DNA of 64,000 nucleotides from Lepidodermella squamata (GCA_047495785.1 JBLDXI010000006.1:186001-250000); one strand, 5' to 3'; positions 21,222-32,693 are shown, counted from the stretch's first letter. Numbers and translations: made by a program. Notes: a model not told the origin generated them from the sequence alone.

Positions 21222-23693
21222 TCACAAAGGTAGAGGGGTTGTTTTTCGATACGCCATTCTTTCCCAGCCCGTTCTAACCAACGGGTAGAAAAACGTGAAT
21301 GACGTCACAGCCGACATAGCTAGACACCCGAATGCGATAACAATTTGCTGTTTAACAGGCGATTGTACAACAACGATGACTAAAATTGTCGCCATTAACA
21401 AAATGGCTGCGTTGTTAGTCGCGTATTTGATGCAGAGGTGCTCGGGGCACTCGACATACCGCGCAGTTTGGCTAATTTGATACAAGCACAGGACAGCTAC
21501 GCCTAGGATTAGCAGATGTAAGAAGCTGATGGCGAGCACCCACGCTAGGTTGTGCTTCGACCGGCAATACGCAACCGATGTTTCGATGTAGGTATCAATT
21601 TCAGGAAAATAAGCCGTCTCATCTTCGACCAGGGTTTTAAAGCATTTCAGCGGATCACACAACAGCCAAATACCGACGATGATCACCTTGATAACAATGA
21701 ATCCTACCGCCCCTCCAGCGGCGACTTTATCGGTTTCTAGCAGGATATTACCGGGCATACGAACCGGGCCGCAAGAGGTGTCTGGCCGTTCCTCGGGGCT
21801 CTGAACCCTTAGAATGGTCAAATCTTGCGGCAAAACTGGCACCGGGTTAACCAGGATTACACTGTTCCTAGGCGGCGGGAAGGCTAATCGGAACTTTGTT
21901 GTTACTCGATCAGCCGGTTTCCGTTTCAGCTCGGTCATATGCATGGTAGGGAGGTTGCGTATCTGAAAATTCCGCATCTCCCCCGATACAGTTAGCACTC
22001 TCAAAGCAAGTATGCTGTAGACAAATTCCAGACCGGAAGCGAGTGACACAATGCGTAGGACCCAAGATTGGAATGGAGCTACTGAAGTCGGCATGGCGAA
22101 TGCGACAGCAGCTGCGTCAAGTAACAGACACCCGACGTAGCCGAGGCACTTCGAGCGTGGGAAATAAAATTCTTCCTTCCGTCGTAACCGCAATGTCACG
22201 AAAAGTGACGCAAGCTGCAGCAGACCTAGAGCGATCGAGATCGAGTAAACTGACTTGAAAATGTCCTCCCCAACCTCCGTAGTCACATTCAAAACCCGAC
22301 GCCTGTCATTAGGCGGTTTCCCCTTCCAATCAGTCCAGTTGAATCTCATGTTTGAAACTGAGATAAAATTGCGAAATTCACTCGCATCCGTATCTGACTT
22401 GTGCAGAGTCTTTTGAATGGAGAATAAAGACCTCGTCTTAGGGTTGTAGTAAGATATTGTTCCACCATCCGCATTCAACTGGCCGTATTTGTTGTACCTC
22501 AAAGGGCCGATTCTCAGGCCATTAACCGTGGAATTTGCAAGGGTTTCATTCACAATTCTCGCAATAACATTAGGTTGTTTCGGGTAATCTCTGAGAGATA
22601 AATTTCGAGAATTCAATACCTTCTCCGACTGGTCGAGGGTAATGAGGCCTTTAAGGACTGTATCATGACAAAGAACTCGGAAATCGTAATCACCTGGCCT
22701 GGAGTAATTAAGGTAATTACGATCGAGATAATCGTCAAATTGCCTCATCGTGTAATTAAGATGGCTTTTTACGCCATCGTCATAGCTCATTAGCAATGGT
22801 CCGACCCAAAATACGTATTTAAATTGTTCGAGAATCGTCGCGCGTGGGCAACCGGGTAAAACAGGGTCTGGTAGCTGCGCCGGATCTATGAAAACCACCG
22901 AGTTAACAATGAAAGCATAGCGAGGGCCTTTCAGGCCGTATTTATGGGCAAAACATAAAAATCCATAGATTAGCCGATCGGTCGACATGTAACTAACAAT
23001 GATTCGAGCATCACTCGCAATTAGACCAAGCATTGAATCTTCGTCAACCTCGAGTACAACATTGAAATACGAAATTTCGATTGAATTAGCAACGGCAGCT
23101 CTTTGAAGCACCAAAGCTGTAGTGTAGTCGTTAACATTCCCAGCATTTGTTAAAACAGCTATCTTTCGCCATGTGGGGATGTCTTTCAGAAAATGAACAA
23201 TAGTAAAAGCCAGGGTATTGCCGCCAGATAGCATTAGGTTCAAATTCGGGAATCTGTTCCGATCTAGAAGAATCGGAGCCGCGCATAAACTGCTAATTTC
23301 AACTTTGTTAAGGTGGTGTAAAATCGGCCCAACTGCCTTGCAGCCAGTCGATAGGTAAGGCCCGAGAACTATAGGGCTCTCATAGGTATTGTTCGACGCA
23401 TTTCCAAGCTCAAAAGTCCGGCCGAACTCGATGACGTGTCTCGGAGGCAATAGACCAAAACCCTCGTCTTCAAACGTCATTTCGACGGTAAAATCAGGCA
23501 AAATTTCGGCGTTTTGGTTGATTTTTGCGACGACGAAATCAGCTGCAGCTCGACACGCCTTGCCATTGTCCACCTTCAGCCCGCCGTATTGAACAATGTT
23601 CAGTATTTTAAGAATATTTGGCTTCACCAACTTGGACTCGGTAGCAGAGACATTTAAAACAAAAATTGGAAAGATTACAAAAAATATAAGCAT
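21222..23693 (-). CDS. GABA-B-like class C GPCR, 823 aa, intronless
   Basis: A single exon encodes a signal peptide (MLIFFVIFPIFVLNVSA), a Venus-flytrap domain (about 25-440) with the NILKILNIVQYGG start typical of ANF-receptor folds, and seven membrane spans from about residue 480. The motif WLLCDPLKCFKTLVEDE before TM5 and the cysteine CRSKHNLAW afterwards follow the GABA-B pattern. An intracellular loop of about 90 residues, rich in Pro and Arg, joins TM3 and TM4. In order and spacing it is closest to the receptor at 2766-5126, but the two are strongly diverged. The ligand and heterodimer partner are unknown. Confidence 0.87.
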   Translation of the reverse strand: MLIFFVIFPIFVLNVSATESKLVKPNILKILNIVQYGGLKVDNGKACRAAADFVVAKINQNAEILPDFTVEMTFEDEGFGLLPPRHVIEFGRTFELGNASNNTYESPIVLGPYLSTGCKAVGPILHHLNKVEISSLCAAPILLDRNRFPNLNLMLSGGNTLAFTIVHFLKDIPTWRKIAVLTNAGNVNDYTTALVLQRAAVANSIEISYFNVVLEVDEDSMLGLIASDARIIVSYMSTDRLIYGFLCFAHKYGLKGPRYAFIVNSVVFIDPAQLPDPVLPGCPRATILEQFKYVFWVGPLLMSYDDGVKSHLNYTMRQFDDYLDRNYLNYSRPGDYDFRVLCHDTVLKGLITLDQSEKVLNSRNLSLRDYPKQPNVIARIVNETLANSTVNGLRIGPLRYNKYGQLNADGGTISYYNPKTRSLFSIQKTLHKSDTDASEFRNFISVSNMRFNWTDWKGKPPNDRRRVLNVTTEVGEDIFKSVYSISIALGLLQLASLFVTLRLRRKEEFYFPRSKCLGYVGCLLLDAAAVAFAMPTSVAPFQSWVLRIVSLASGLEFVYSILALRVLTVSGEMRNFQIRNLPTMHMTELKRKPADRVTTKFRLAFPPPRNSVILVNPVPVLPQDLTILRVQSPEERPDTSCGPVRMPGNILLETDKVAAGGAVGFIVIKVIIVGIWLLCDPLKCFKTLVEDETAYFPEIDTYIETSVAYCRSKHNLAWVLAISFLHLLILGVAVLCLYQISQTARYVECPEHLCIKYATNNAAILLMATILVIVVVQSPVKQQIVIAFGCLAMSAVTSFTFFYPLVRTGWERMAYRKTTPLPL

Positions 23694-24437
23694 AAAATAC
23701 TAGGCGTTAGCTACTGAGTGTTTTGAATATGTGCGCCCTGAATTCTAAAACCTTGTGCTTTTCGATTGCTTCGTGCTTCCTGAGGTGAAACCTGATTCCT
23801 TTCCGATATTTTTCCCAGTCTCGATCTCGCGAGGCGTGTTTGACGCGATGCAGCTCATTAGTTTTAATCGACTTATTCACTTTGGATCTTGAAGAACTGC
23901 TACCCGAGCTTAGGTCATTCAGACAGGGGGAAATAGTAGGACATATGAGTCATTATAAGACATCAGACACCGCAAGGCTTTGACGCATGGAATACTCCTC
24001 AACAGAAAACTGGTTAGAGTATAAGTATTTTACTTCCTTTCAATAACATAGACAATAAAGAGCGCAATAAAAGTGTAAGATAACACACTAGAAAAGAGCG
24101 ACTCATGCGAACAACTTGAATGTCCAATCTAGGACAAAAGGACAGGCGAGAATCTTTCATTGTCACGTTATTATACGCAGAAAGCTGAAAGAATGCATCA
24201 TCAATGCGAAAAGGAAATCAATCAACGGTGAAGCTCAGTTGTTTACAATTGAAATTTTGCTTAGTCAAAAACATATATCAAATAGTTTCATTTTTCTGTT
24301 ATTCAATTGTAAACAACTGGGGATATCCGGGGTTGCATTAGCTGATCAAAGCGAGCCCCTCCTCCGAAAACACCGACATTGATTTTACTAAAAATATTAC
24401 TAGATTCGGGAATAGCGTACAGGACATGGCTCCCGCG
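23694..24437. other. Intergenic region with perfect hairpin
   Basis: No gene is supported; one 88-codon frame at 24116 spans the inverted repeat and has no domain. See the 18-nt inverted repeat at 24236-24319. Confidence 0.45.
24236..24319. repeat. Perfect 18-nt inverted repeat
   Basis: The arm cagttgtttacaattgaa at 24236-24253 is exactly complementary to 24302-24319, with a 48-nt AT-rich loop. It could be the ends of a tiny foldback element or a structured RNA. No further sign of function was seen. Confidence 0.65.
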
Positions 24438-27022
24438 CTAGGATCGTTGCGAATTAGCTAAATCAACCACGATTTGGTTATTTACAGGTAAGGGGGCGTC
24501 TTTCAACGAAGACGTCATGGTGACAGTTTGTTGCTGCCCCATTTGCAGTTGCTGGGCCAACTGACTAGCCGCAAGAGCTGCCTCCAACTCGTTCCCAGTC
24601 CCAGCAACCATAGCCTCAAGGGACGCTTTCCGTTGCGTCGCAGCTTCTTGTTGCCTGGCTACCTCTAACATTGCATTATGAACAGCAGGAGTTACGACTA
24701 GCAACGCAATGGTTGACGTCAGGGTTATGATGACGAACGCCCAGAATAGGATGCGGTCGACCGCCCTAGCTAAGGACTGCCATTCCCGTAGAGATCGCGC
24801 TGAATCCGCTTCAAGAGCGTATTGGCTGGTCAAACGGTCTATCGCATCGGCGATTTCTTCGTACAACCGCTGAATCCGGCTCGAACAGTTTGAATTGTAG
24901 GGCGGCATGTAGCCGTTGAGGCCAACAGCGTTCATAACTCGAGGCATCATCGACGGCGCGAAGGATTGGTACTTGGTACCGCCGATGCTTCGGATAGGCG
25001 AGCGGTGTTTGTTGAATTTGTTGAGTGAACCGAACTCACCGGCGTCTAACAGCTCTTCATTTTCGCTGTCGAAGAAGTGCTTATTCGCGTAGTCAACAAA
25101 CGTGTCCCTCGCTCGGTTTTTCTGCTGTTGGTGGTGGTTCAGCACGTACATTGACATTTCGCTCGGGTCTTCGAAGCCGGATGGCTGGAAACCGCGGTTC
25201 ATGTGCACGACCAATTCGTCGCGATGAGGCGTGGCTGAGGGTGGTGGAGCTGGTGGGAATTGGTCGTCGATTCCGCCGAACATCACCATGGACTTACGGT
25301 AACGAAGTAGGTTGTTCTCAACACGTCGTATGGCCTCATCTGCCGGGCTGATTTCTTGGCTTGCTTTCAGGTCTTCCTTATTGCAGAAACGGATTAGGAG
25401 TCGGGCGAACTTCGGGGGTCGCCGTTTGACACCCAATGATGGTCGGTAGTGAAGACTTAGGACAAGGACAGTGAGGCAGACGGAAATTGCTGACATTGAC
25501 ATGACAGCAGTGAGGTAGATTGAAATGAGAGGAATAAACTCTGAAAAATAGCATTAAGGAGGAATTTTTGTAAAAAATTCAAATTACTTACCGCTGGTTT
25601 CTGGGAGCTTTTCTGTCACGGAAAGCATAAACACGGAGAAAGAGAGGAGTACCGTGATTCCGAGCTGAAAATGGGCAATTTATTTCGAATGACTCCTCAT
25701 GTTGACTATGACTTACCGCGCATTTTTCTCCCGAATCTGGAGGTAGTAAGAAAGTGAGCAATGTTAGCGAAGACATGATGAAAGTTGGGAAAAACACGTT
25801 GAAGAGGTAGTAGAGCGTCTTGCGGCGCATGTTTATGTAGAAGGTCAGGTCGATGTAAGGCTCTTCGCAACAAGTGTATTTGACCACGTGGCGGACTTGG
25901 TACGCCGATAGCACGTCCCATTCTCCGTTTAGGACGAAGCGGCTCAAATCGACCTCGCCCACACGACCGTGTAGGTCGACCTTCCAGCCATCGTAAGTCC
26001 AACTTCCGAATTTCAATCGACATTTCTAAATTAAAAAAAGTGGGTCATTTTCTTAGAAAAATAAAAGATATAACCTAATTTATTATTCAAATTAAACAAC
26101 CGTAAAAATCGTGAATATTCAAATTAGTTACCTGAGTATCGAAAGGGAAATAGGTCACATCAATCTAAGGAGAAAATTTACGAATTATTTGTGTTTAATT
26201 ATTGGCTATAATCACCGTGCAAGAACTGTAAAGCTTGACCGGGACGCCTAGGAAAACATTCCCATCATGGCTGATCATCGCTCGAATATCGACAGGCTTT
26301 GTCGCATAATCAGCGGCACTGTTACCAAAAAAACATAGGATGATTGATGATTTTATTCCAAAGCTCACTTGTTATAAAGCACCTATGTGAAAAATTATCT
26401 CAATTAGGATGAATGCTGAAGAAATGTTATAAGCTTACGATATCAGGCGTCCAGATTCTACCGGCTGGTATTCGAATCGTGTAAATACCGCCAAATCTAG
26501 CCGGATCCCAGTTTAAAAATTCGTCGGTCTTGATCGGAAATAAAATCCATTAAATTCGTGAACAAATACTAAAATAACGACAAATACGTACCCACTCGTG
26601 ATCTATCCAGACATTTGTAATAAGCATTTGATTTTTCTGTTCGAAACAAATTAAAAAATTTAAATAAAACTCAAAAGTGATAAATTACCTCATCCAATTC
26701 GAATATTTGGTTAACAGCTAGTCCAAGCCCGATTTTAATGATCGTCGACGAATTTTTGACTGGGCGAGTTAGAGGGTTGTAGTGCCGAACTGTGGGAAGA
26801 GAATAAATTTCGAAATATTTAATAAATTTTTAAAATACTCACGAATTTCACACAGCAGTCTCTGCTCATCGGGTATCTAAAAATATCGCGAAAATTTCAG
26901 ATTTTTCGTCGAAAAAGCTTTGTTGTAGTTACCCTATCAGTGTTTCGAGTATCGCACGGGGCTGATGTGGCGATTTGAAAATTTGAAAAAACAGCGAATA
27001 AAATAGCTGTTACAAATAGCAT
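24438..27022 (-). CDS. Nicotinic acetylcholine receptor alpha-type subunit
   Basis: Eleven exons: 26933-27022, 26843-26876, 26689-26789, 26592-26636, 26439-26528, 26369-26382 (only 14 nt), 26216-26318, 26132-26164, 25717-26025, 25592-25664 and 24438-25540. Introns are mostly 50-63 nt (one 106) and the sum is in frame, giving 664 aa. Features are the signal peptide, the loop D motif NQMLITNVWIDHEW, the Cys-loop (Cys158-Cys172 with 13 residues between), and the vicinal cysteines YTCC (222-223) that define alpha subunits. TM2 begins after GEKCA with cation-selective Glu at -1' and TEKLPETS at its outer end. A long TM3-TM4 loop precedes a final membrane span (WAFVIITLTSTIALLVV) and a Gln/Ala-rich C-terminal tail. 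It forms a ligand-gated cation channel, probably homomeric or mixed. Confidence 0.93.
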
Positions 27023-29484
27023 CCTCCTAAATTTTCTATTATTTAGACAATAAATTTCAAGGCATCTCGTAAAATTTGTATATATAAATAGCATTAAATG
27101 TCATCGGCATGACGATAAAAATATTTTTCTTAATAATTAAATTTCCCCGCCCATGTCCACTCGTCGCTAACGATACACAGCGGCTGTTATTCTAGTTTTT
27201 TTCATCGTTTAATAAAAATAAAATGGGATGAGTAGTTAGAAAAGCCGCGCTGCGGTCACATCAAATTCAACTTTCACCGCATCAAATATTGGACGGCGTA
27301 ATTTTTGCGATTATTATTATTATTATTTATCGTTCATCTGCTGCTGCTGTCATCGTTTAGGGAGGCCGCGCTCATGTGATCGATGGCCAATAAAATTCAA
27401 CTAAAATAATCGCGCGCAACTTCTGGCGCCGCGGCGGCCGGCGTAATTCATCGACAAATCACAAGATAAATTAGCACATTATTATTTAAAAACTCGCCCC
27501 GTGTTGCTGCGCCATACACGTTATTATTATTACAGAGGCGGTGATAAATATATATTGTTAGTAAAATCACGTCATGATTTAGAGCAGTCTATTTCAGCTC
27601 GGGCACTAAATTTACAAGCGGGATTTAGCGGTTGATTAAATTTTAATGACGCGCGCCGCTGCTGTAATTTTTGTCAAACATCACCATCATCACTACCGCT
27701 GCGCGTGTGGTTTCGCGACTCGCTTGTCTATCTATGTATATTTATGTATCAACTGCCAAGTCATGCCACATCACTACAGCAGTAGCAAAATATTTCCGCG
27801 ATTTTTTTGTACGATTATGTACGATTTTCCAGTGCATAGGTTCGATCGCACTGAATTTACGTTCAATGAATACTTGAAAAATGATTTACGACAATTTTGA
27901 AAGGCCGATTAGCCCAAATTCAATCTTAACCTGGGCTTGCGACTTCTCATTAACGCGATTTTCGATTAACAGAGTCTGATTAAAATTGAGAAAATTCTAT
28001 GTATATTAGTAACGTCTAATAAAATACATTAGAGACAATGTATTCCTCGATTTTTACTAACAAACTTGCAAACATTTGCAAGATGGTTTAAACATCAGTT
28101 GGGTTGTAACCATCGATGGAGTTGAAAATTCCGAAAACAATAATGCTGAATTCATTTTCTCCGCCATTATGAGAATTTAGCACCCGGCCATTATAGGTGA
28201 AAACGTCACTCGTCACTTTGGTATCCTCGTTTGTTCGCTAGCGAATTATTCCAAAAAGCTAATATGCTGTCATCGGAAAAAGGAAGTAAATGTTCGCAGA
28301 TTTGGTGCATTCTGACACGGTCATAGTGTAAGATCTTGAGTAAAGCGCTGCTCTCAACGTTTTATTGCTTCTCATATGGAAGATCTGATACTTAAAAGCG
28401 GATACGTAGAGTATTAAAGTACTCCAGCGTGGACCAGTCACACTACAATATTGATAGAAAAGTCACTTTCAGGAAACGAAATCCGCAATCTACCAGTGCG
28501 TGAAAATCGTCGAAACACGCGATTGGGTGGATTTTCTAGCATCATAGCATTTGGCATTCTGCGGAAAATCTCCGGATAACGATGCTTGTTTATTGCAAAT
28601 AAATCCACCCATTGATGAATTTTTTCTTTTCAAGAAATTATATGATAAAAAATTCCATGAAAATCCACCTAATCGCGTGCTTCAACAATTTTTAGTCCAG
28701 CCAATAGCGATCTTGTAGATCGCTGATCCTCCCTCTTTGAAGTTTGAAGCGCCAGGCTCTGCTTCCTATCCGTACACTGCCACCCTTCAGTAATGCAATT
28801 TCAGGTCTGCTGACGCTAAACCTATCAAAGTCAATGTCAGTCGTTATAATGACAAGTCGTGTTTTTTTAATACTCATTCCAAATATGTTCAGCATTTATC
28901 ATGGAAGTTATTTTGCTTTTGGTATGGGGATCGTAATTAGGAATTAAAACTCGGCTTCGAATCAGTGATCAGTGGGTTTCGAATTGCCTGTGATCGTCAT
29001 TGTTTCAATAGCTCAGCTGATGAAGGCGGAAGGATGATTTTCCATTCAAAATTCATAATGTGATGGGCATTATTTCTCCTTAGTTAAAAGTCACATTTTA
29101 GCTTGCTATCATTTTGATGCTTAAAGAATCTCTATTCTTTACTGCAATAAGCGAAATGATGTTTTTCAACAGTAAGTTAAATGTTCTTCTTTCACATCCT
29201 TTACAGAATTATGTTGTATTACGGGCAAAGTGTAAATACAACTCGAAAAACTATATTGAATATATGGAAAATACTTAGAAACTCTACTGCATGTATATGA
29301 GACTCTTAATATTACAAAACAACCAGCGTCGAGTGTGGCTACACGCTACAGGCGCCCTTATGTGAATAAAAATTTGAACAGGTGGCAAATTATTGGCAAG
29401 CGATCGTTGTAACATGGGGGTGCTGTGCCTGCAATTTTTAATTTTTCGTTTTTTCCTTTCGAATTTATGTGACTTCATCTCAGT
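27023..29484. other. Gene-free AT-rich intergenic region
   Basis: About 2.4 kb with simple tat/att runs (about 27311-27328 and 27519-27531) and a foldback element at 28503-28692. No gene was recognised on either strand. The part near 29300-29480 is shared with the flank of the paralogue at 31799. Confidence 0.5.
28503..28692. repeat. Inverted-repeat (MITE-like) element
   Basis: Left arm 28503-28536 and right arm 28659-28692 are reverse complements over about 34 nt with about five mismatches. The core is acacgcgattgggtggattt. No coding capacity and no convincing target duplication were found. Confidence 0.55.
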
Positions 29485-30372
29485 ATGAACAAGTTGCTGC
29501 TTATTGCTTTTGTCGCTGTAGGTTCTGTGTTTTTTCAATCGCTCTGCGGTCTAATAATTGTGTTACAGGCATTTGTCACTGAATGGACTGCTACTGCGAG
29601 TGAAAATGTGGCAATAGAAGACGCTCGGGAAATTGACCAGCTTCCCTCTCTGGAACGCGAGGAGGCACTGGACGAATTAGCTCGCGGCTATGGTGGTCAG
29701 TCATTCTCTGGTCACAGCGATGAAGGAGCCGATCGCTCCATCGACTCCCAGGAAAATAATAAACATATGGGCGTGGAAGAGAAGAGAAGAGCAGCCGAAA
29801 TTGTCGGACAGAAGGGTGGGGTGAAGGGCGTCAAGCAGGGCGACAGTAAGGTCGGCAAGAAGGGCGGGAAGAAGGACGGAAAGAAGGGCGGTAAGAAGGG
29901 CGACAAGAAGGTCGGAAAGAAGGGCGGGAAGAAGGACGGAAAGAAGGGCGGTAAGAAGGGCGGTAAGAAGGGCCACAAGAAGGGCGACAAGAAGGTCGGC
30001 AAGAAGGGCCACAAGAAGGGCGACAAGAAGGTCGGCAAGAAGGGCCACAAGAAGGGCGACAAGAAGGTCGGCAAGAAGGGCGGGAAGAAGGACGGAAAGA
30101 AGGGTGGGGGGAAGGGCGACAAGAAGGGCGACAAGAAGGGCGACAAGAAGGGCGGAAAGAAGGGCGGTAAGAAGGAAGTCACGAAGGGCGGAAAGAAGGG
30201 CGGTAAGAAGGAAGTCACGAAGGGTGGGGAGAAGGGCGACAAGAAGGTCGGCAAGAAGGGCGGGAAGAAGGGCGGTAAGAAGGACGGTAAGAAGGGCGAC
30301 AAGAAGGACCGAGAGAGAAACGAAAAGAAGGGCGGTAAGACTGAAGGAAAGAAGGGCGATAATTTATTGTAG
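29485..30372 (+). CDS. Secreted Lys/Gly-rich repeat protein
   Basis: The signal peptide begins MNKLLLIAFVA. A 51-nt GT..AG intron at 29518-29568 matches the 47-nt intron of the paralogue at 31799, so the spliced protein reads directly into AFVTEWTATASENVAIEDA; unspliced, the intron is in frame and stop-free. After an acidic segment (to about residue 95 before splicing) the protein consists of roughly 45 four-residue repeats of the type KKG(G/D/H/V), with a few KKEVTKGG units. The net charge is extremely positive. It could bind polyanions, mineral or DNA outside the cell, or act as an adhesive or antimicrobial; none of this is shown. Its tandem paralogue keeps the N-terminus but has His/Asp-containing repeats. 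Confidence 0.75.
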   Translation: MNKLLLIAFVAVGSVFFQSLCGLIIVLQAFVTEWTATASENVAIEDAREIDQLPSLEREEALDELARGYGGQSFSGHSDEGADRSIDSQENNKHMGVEEKRRAAEIVGQKGGVKGVKQGDSKVGKKGGKKDGKKGGKKGDKKVGKKGGKKDGKKGGKKGGKKGHKKGDKKVGKKGHKKGDKKVGKKGHKKGDKKVGKKGGKKDGKKGGGKGDKKGDKKGDKKGGKKGGKKEVTKGGKKGGKKEVTKGGEKGDKKVGKKGGKKGGKKDGKKGDKKDRERNEKKGGKTEGKKGDNLL

Positions 30373-31798
30373 GGTAAGGGTAACTAGACTGCTGCCGGTC
30401 AGGAAAGAGCGGTGAGTTGCCTCGGTGAGAAGTTTGAATTTTGTATCTGTTCATATATCACTCAGGATTAATATTTGCGGAGGCGTAAATAGTTCAATCA
30501 GTAACATATTTATCCATTGATTTATCGGCGTGTTGCTTGTTTGCTGTGTGTTTGAAGTAGACTTCAATAAACGTGAGGTTTCGATCAATTACGTAAGGTG
30601 TGGGAAAACTTTTTTGCCTCGATGTTTTCGAATAACTTTCCAACTTTTCGAACCGTAAGTCATGCGATGCAGCGGTTTTCAGCAAACTGAAGAGCAGGTG
30701 TCTGATTATTCCCTGAGAGTTTGTTCAAAAAAGATGCACCCTTGAAAAGATGTTCAATAAAAGCGTTTTGCTATTTTTCCAATCAAGGTATTTCCTTGTT
30801 GAATAATGCCATTTTTCATACGATGTGGCCTGACATGATTGTCTCTCTTGCCAGAGGCAAGTTTTCTCAGAGATGGTCCGTGATGGTCACGGATCCCTTA
30901 AAAAAGACTGTACGGCTATCCGAAGCTCAAGGTATCATAAAATTGTCACAGAGTAATCAATAATTCCGCAAAATGATTTCTGATCGCGGCTGGTGGATGA
31001 GACCTTTTCTGATGGCGCTATGTCTCCTTCTTGACGGCGCGTTATTGACCTAATTCCCAGCTGAGAAACATTTCTGTTGAAGCCTTTTCACAGGATGATG
31101 CTATCAAACCTCAAATCCTGTAAATTGCGATGTTTTCAATGATAATTGAACTGAAAGTCGCGGACAGGATTTTTTCTTCGAGGAAATTTTACCCCAGAAT
31201 AGATCTATCGACTGGTGAAAGCCGCAAAATTCTTCATGGTTATGAAGTTATTCAAAAACAGCGAGGCAAAAACGTTATTGAGCATTCTTTAGTTCTTGAC
31301 ACTTTTCGAATTGATGCAGATGGAGAGGATTTGCTCGACATCCCATTCTAAGAAACTAACACTCTTTAAATTTACGGATAGGCCGTTTGCTTCAAACTTT
31401 CAAGCTTTATCCCGAAGGAGAAGCAGTCCGTCCATCCTTCTGCTCGCGCCGCCTCGGTGACCAACGAAAATCCTATCGATCCGTATAAAAAATTATGAAG
31501 GCACTATTATCGACTGGCGCAGCCTCATGATGCCGATCATTTTATTCATTTTCAAGAGTAAAGAATAATGAAATGATGTTCTACAGCACGCTAGATTATA
31601 GACTCCTCATTTTACAAATTAACTAGTGATGGGTGCGACTACACACTACACGAGGATGCGCCTTCGTGTACATGTGAATCAAAATTTGAACAGGTGGCAA
31701 TTTATTGGCAAGCGACCGTTGTAATGCGGGCGCGTAATGCCAGAGAAGGTTTTAATTAGTCGCTTTTTTCTATCAACTTTTCGTGAATTTATCTCGGT
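30373..31798. other. Spacer between charged-repeat paralogues
   Basis: This holds the 3' UTR of the first gene (about 30530-30590, tgctgtgtgtttgaag.. with an aataaa) and, near 31290-31355, a block ttcttgacacttttcgaatt..gacatcccattct that recurs at about 36836-36893. The 5' flank of the second gene (31640-31798) matches 29330-29484. Short frames at 30721 and 31130 are not supported as genes. Confidence 0.55.
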
Positions 31799-32226
31799 AT
31801 GAATAAGTTGCTGCTTATCGCTATTGTCGTTGTAGGTTCTATGCTGTTTTCAATTACAATCTAATAATTGTGTTACAGGCATCTGTCACTAAATGGACTG
31901 CAACTGCGGGTGAAAACGTGGCATTAGAAGACGCCCGAGAGATTGAGCAGCTTCACTCTCTGGCACGCGAGGAGGCATTGCACGAAGCGGCTCGATTCCA
32001 TGGTTCCAAGAGAGAGGACACAAAGAAGGACGGGAAGAAGCACGACGACAAGCACGACGTAAAGAAGCACGATACAAAGGACGAGAAGAAGCACAACACG
32101 AAGGACGGGAAGAAGCACGACGACAGGCACGACGGAAAGAAGGACGCAAAGAAGGATGACTGGAAGCACGACGAAAAGAAAAGCGGAAAGAAGCACGACG
32201 ACAAAAAGAAGGGCAGTAAGAAATAA
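31799..32226 (+). CDS. Secreted Lys/His/Asp-rich repeat protein
   Basis: Exons 31799-31831 and 31879-32226 flank a 47-nt intron that contains in-frame stops, so splicing is required. The product is 126 aa: signal peptide MNKLLLIAIVVASVTKWTAT-like, the conserved segment ENVALEDAREIEQLHSLARE, then charged repeats such as KKHDDKHDVKKHDTKDEKK. The N-terminal half is clearly paralogous to the gene at 29485-30372. The repeat part has swapped Gly for His and Asp, which could give metal binding (inference). Promoter and 3' flank are also duplicated. Confidence 0.78.
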
Positions 32227-32693
32227 GAAAGGTGGAAAGAAGGACAGTAAAGAGGAAGAATAGGGCAACTGGACTGCTGCGGGTCGTGGAGTGTCATGAG
32301 CTGCCTGGGATTAAGTTTGGATTAATACTCATGGAACTGATCAAAGTTCAACCAGTAACATAATAATGTTATCCATTGGTTTATCGGCGTGTGGTGCATT
32401 TGCTGTGTGTTCGAGATTGAGTTGAATAAACTGAGGTTGCGGTCAATCAGGGGATTCTTGACCTCATCGAATTGATGTGTATGGGAAAGCTTTGTGTGCC
32501 ATCACATTCTAATAGACACTGACAATCTCTAAGCCTGCAGTTTTATCATATTTTCGACTCACTTTCTCCTCTTCTCACCGATCAGTCAATTTGCGCGCAC
32601 TGTCATCGACGAGCGCGGCTCTCCGGAGCTGGCCCGTGCGTTGTTGCTAATTTTTCTTGACTCTTAATTCATAAAATTTCTTTTATTACTGGC
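32227..32693. other. 3' flank of charged-repeat gene and duplicated DNA
   Basis: The 3' UTR block at about 32400-32510 repeats 30541-30590 and 36768-36895. From about 32590 the sequence matches 33640 onward (string gacgagcgcggctct), the downstream flank of the ankyrin gene, as part of a segmental duplication. Confidence 0.55.

Noticed and set aside
29701-30454. Long minus-strand open frames (up to 196 codons) opposite the Lys-rich gene
   Set aside because: They are mirror images of the KKG repeat (runs of PPFLPPF or LLVALL) with no signal or paralogy; the plus strand has the signal peptide, conserved intron and paralogue.
30721-31351. Plus-strand frames at 30721-30963 and 31130-31351
   Set aside because: The second overlaps the dispersed 3'-flank block that also occurs without an open frame at 36.8 kb; neither has coding features.
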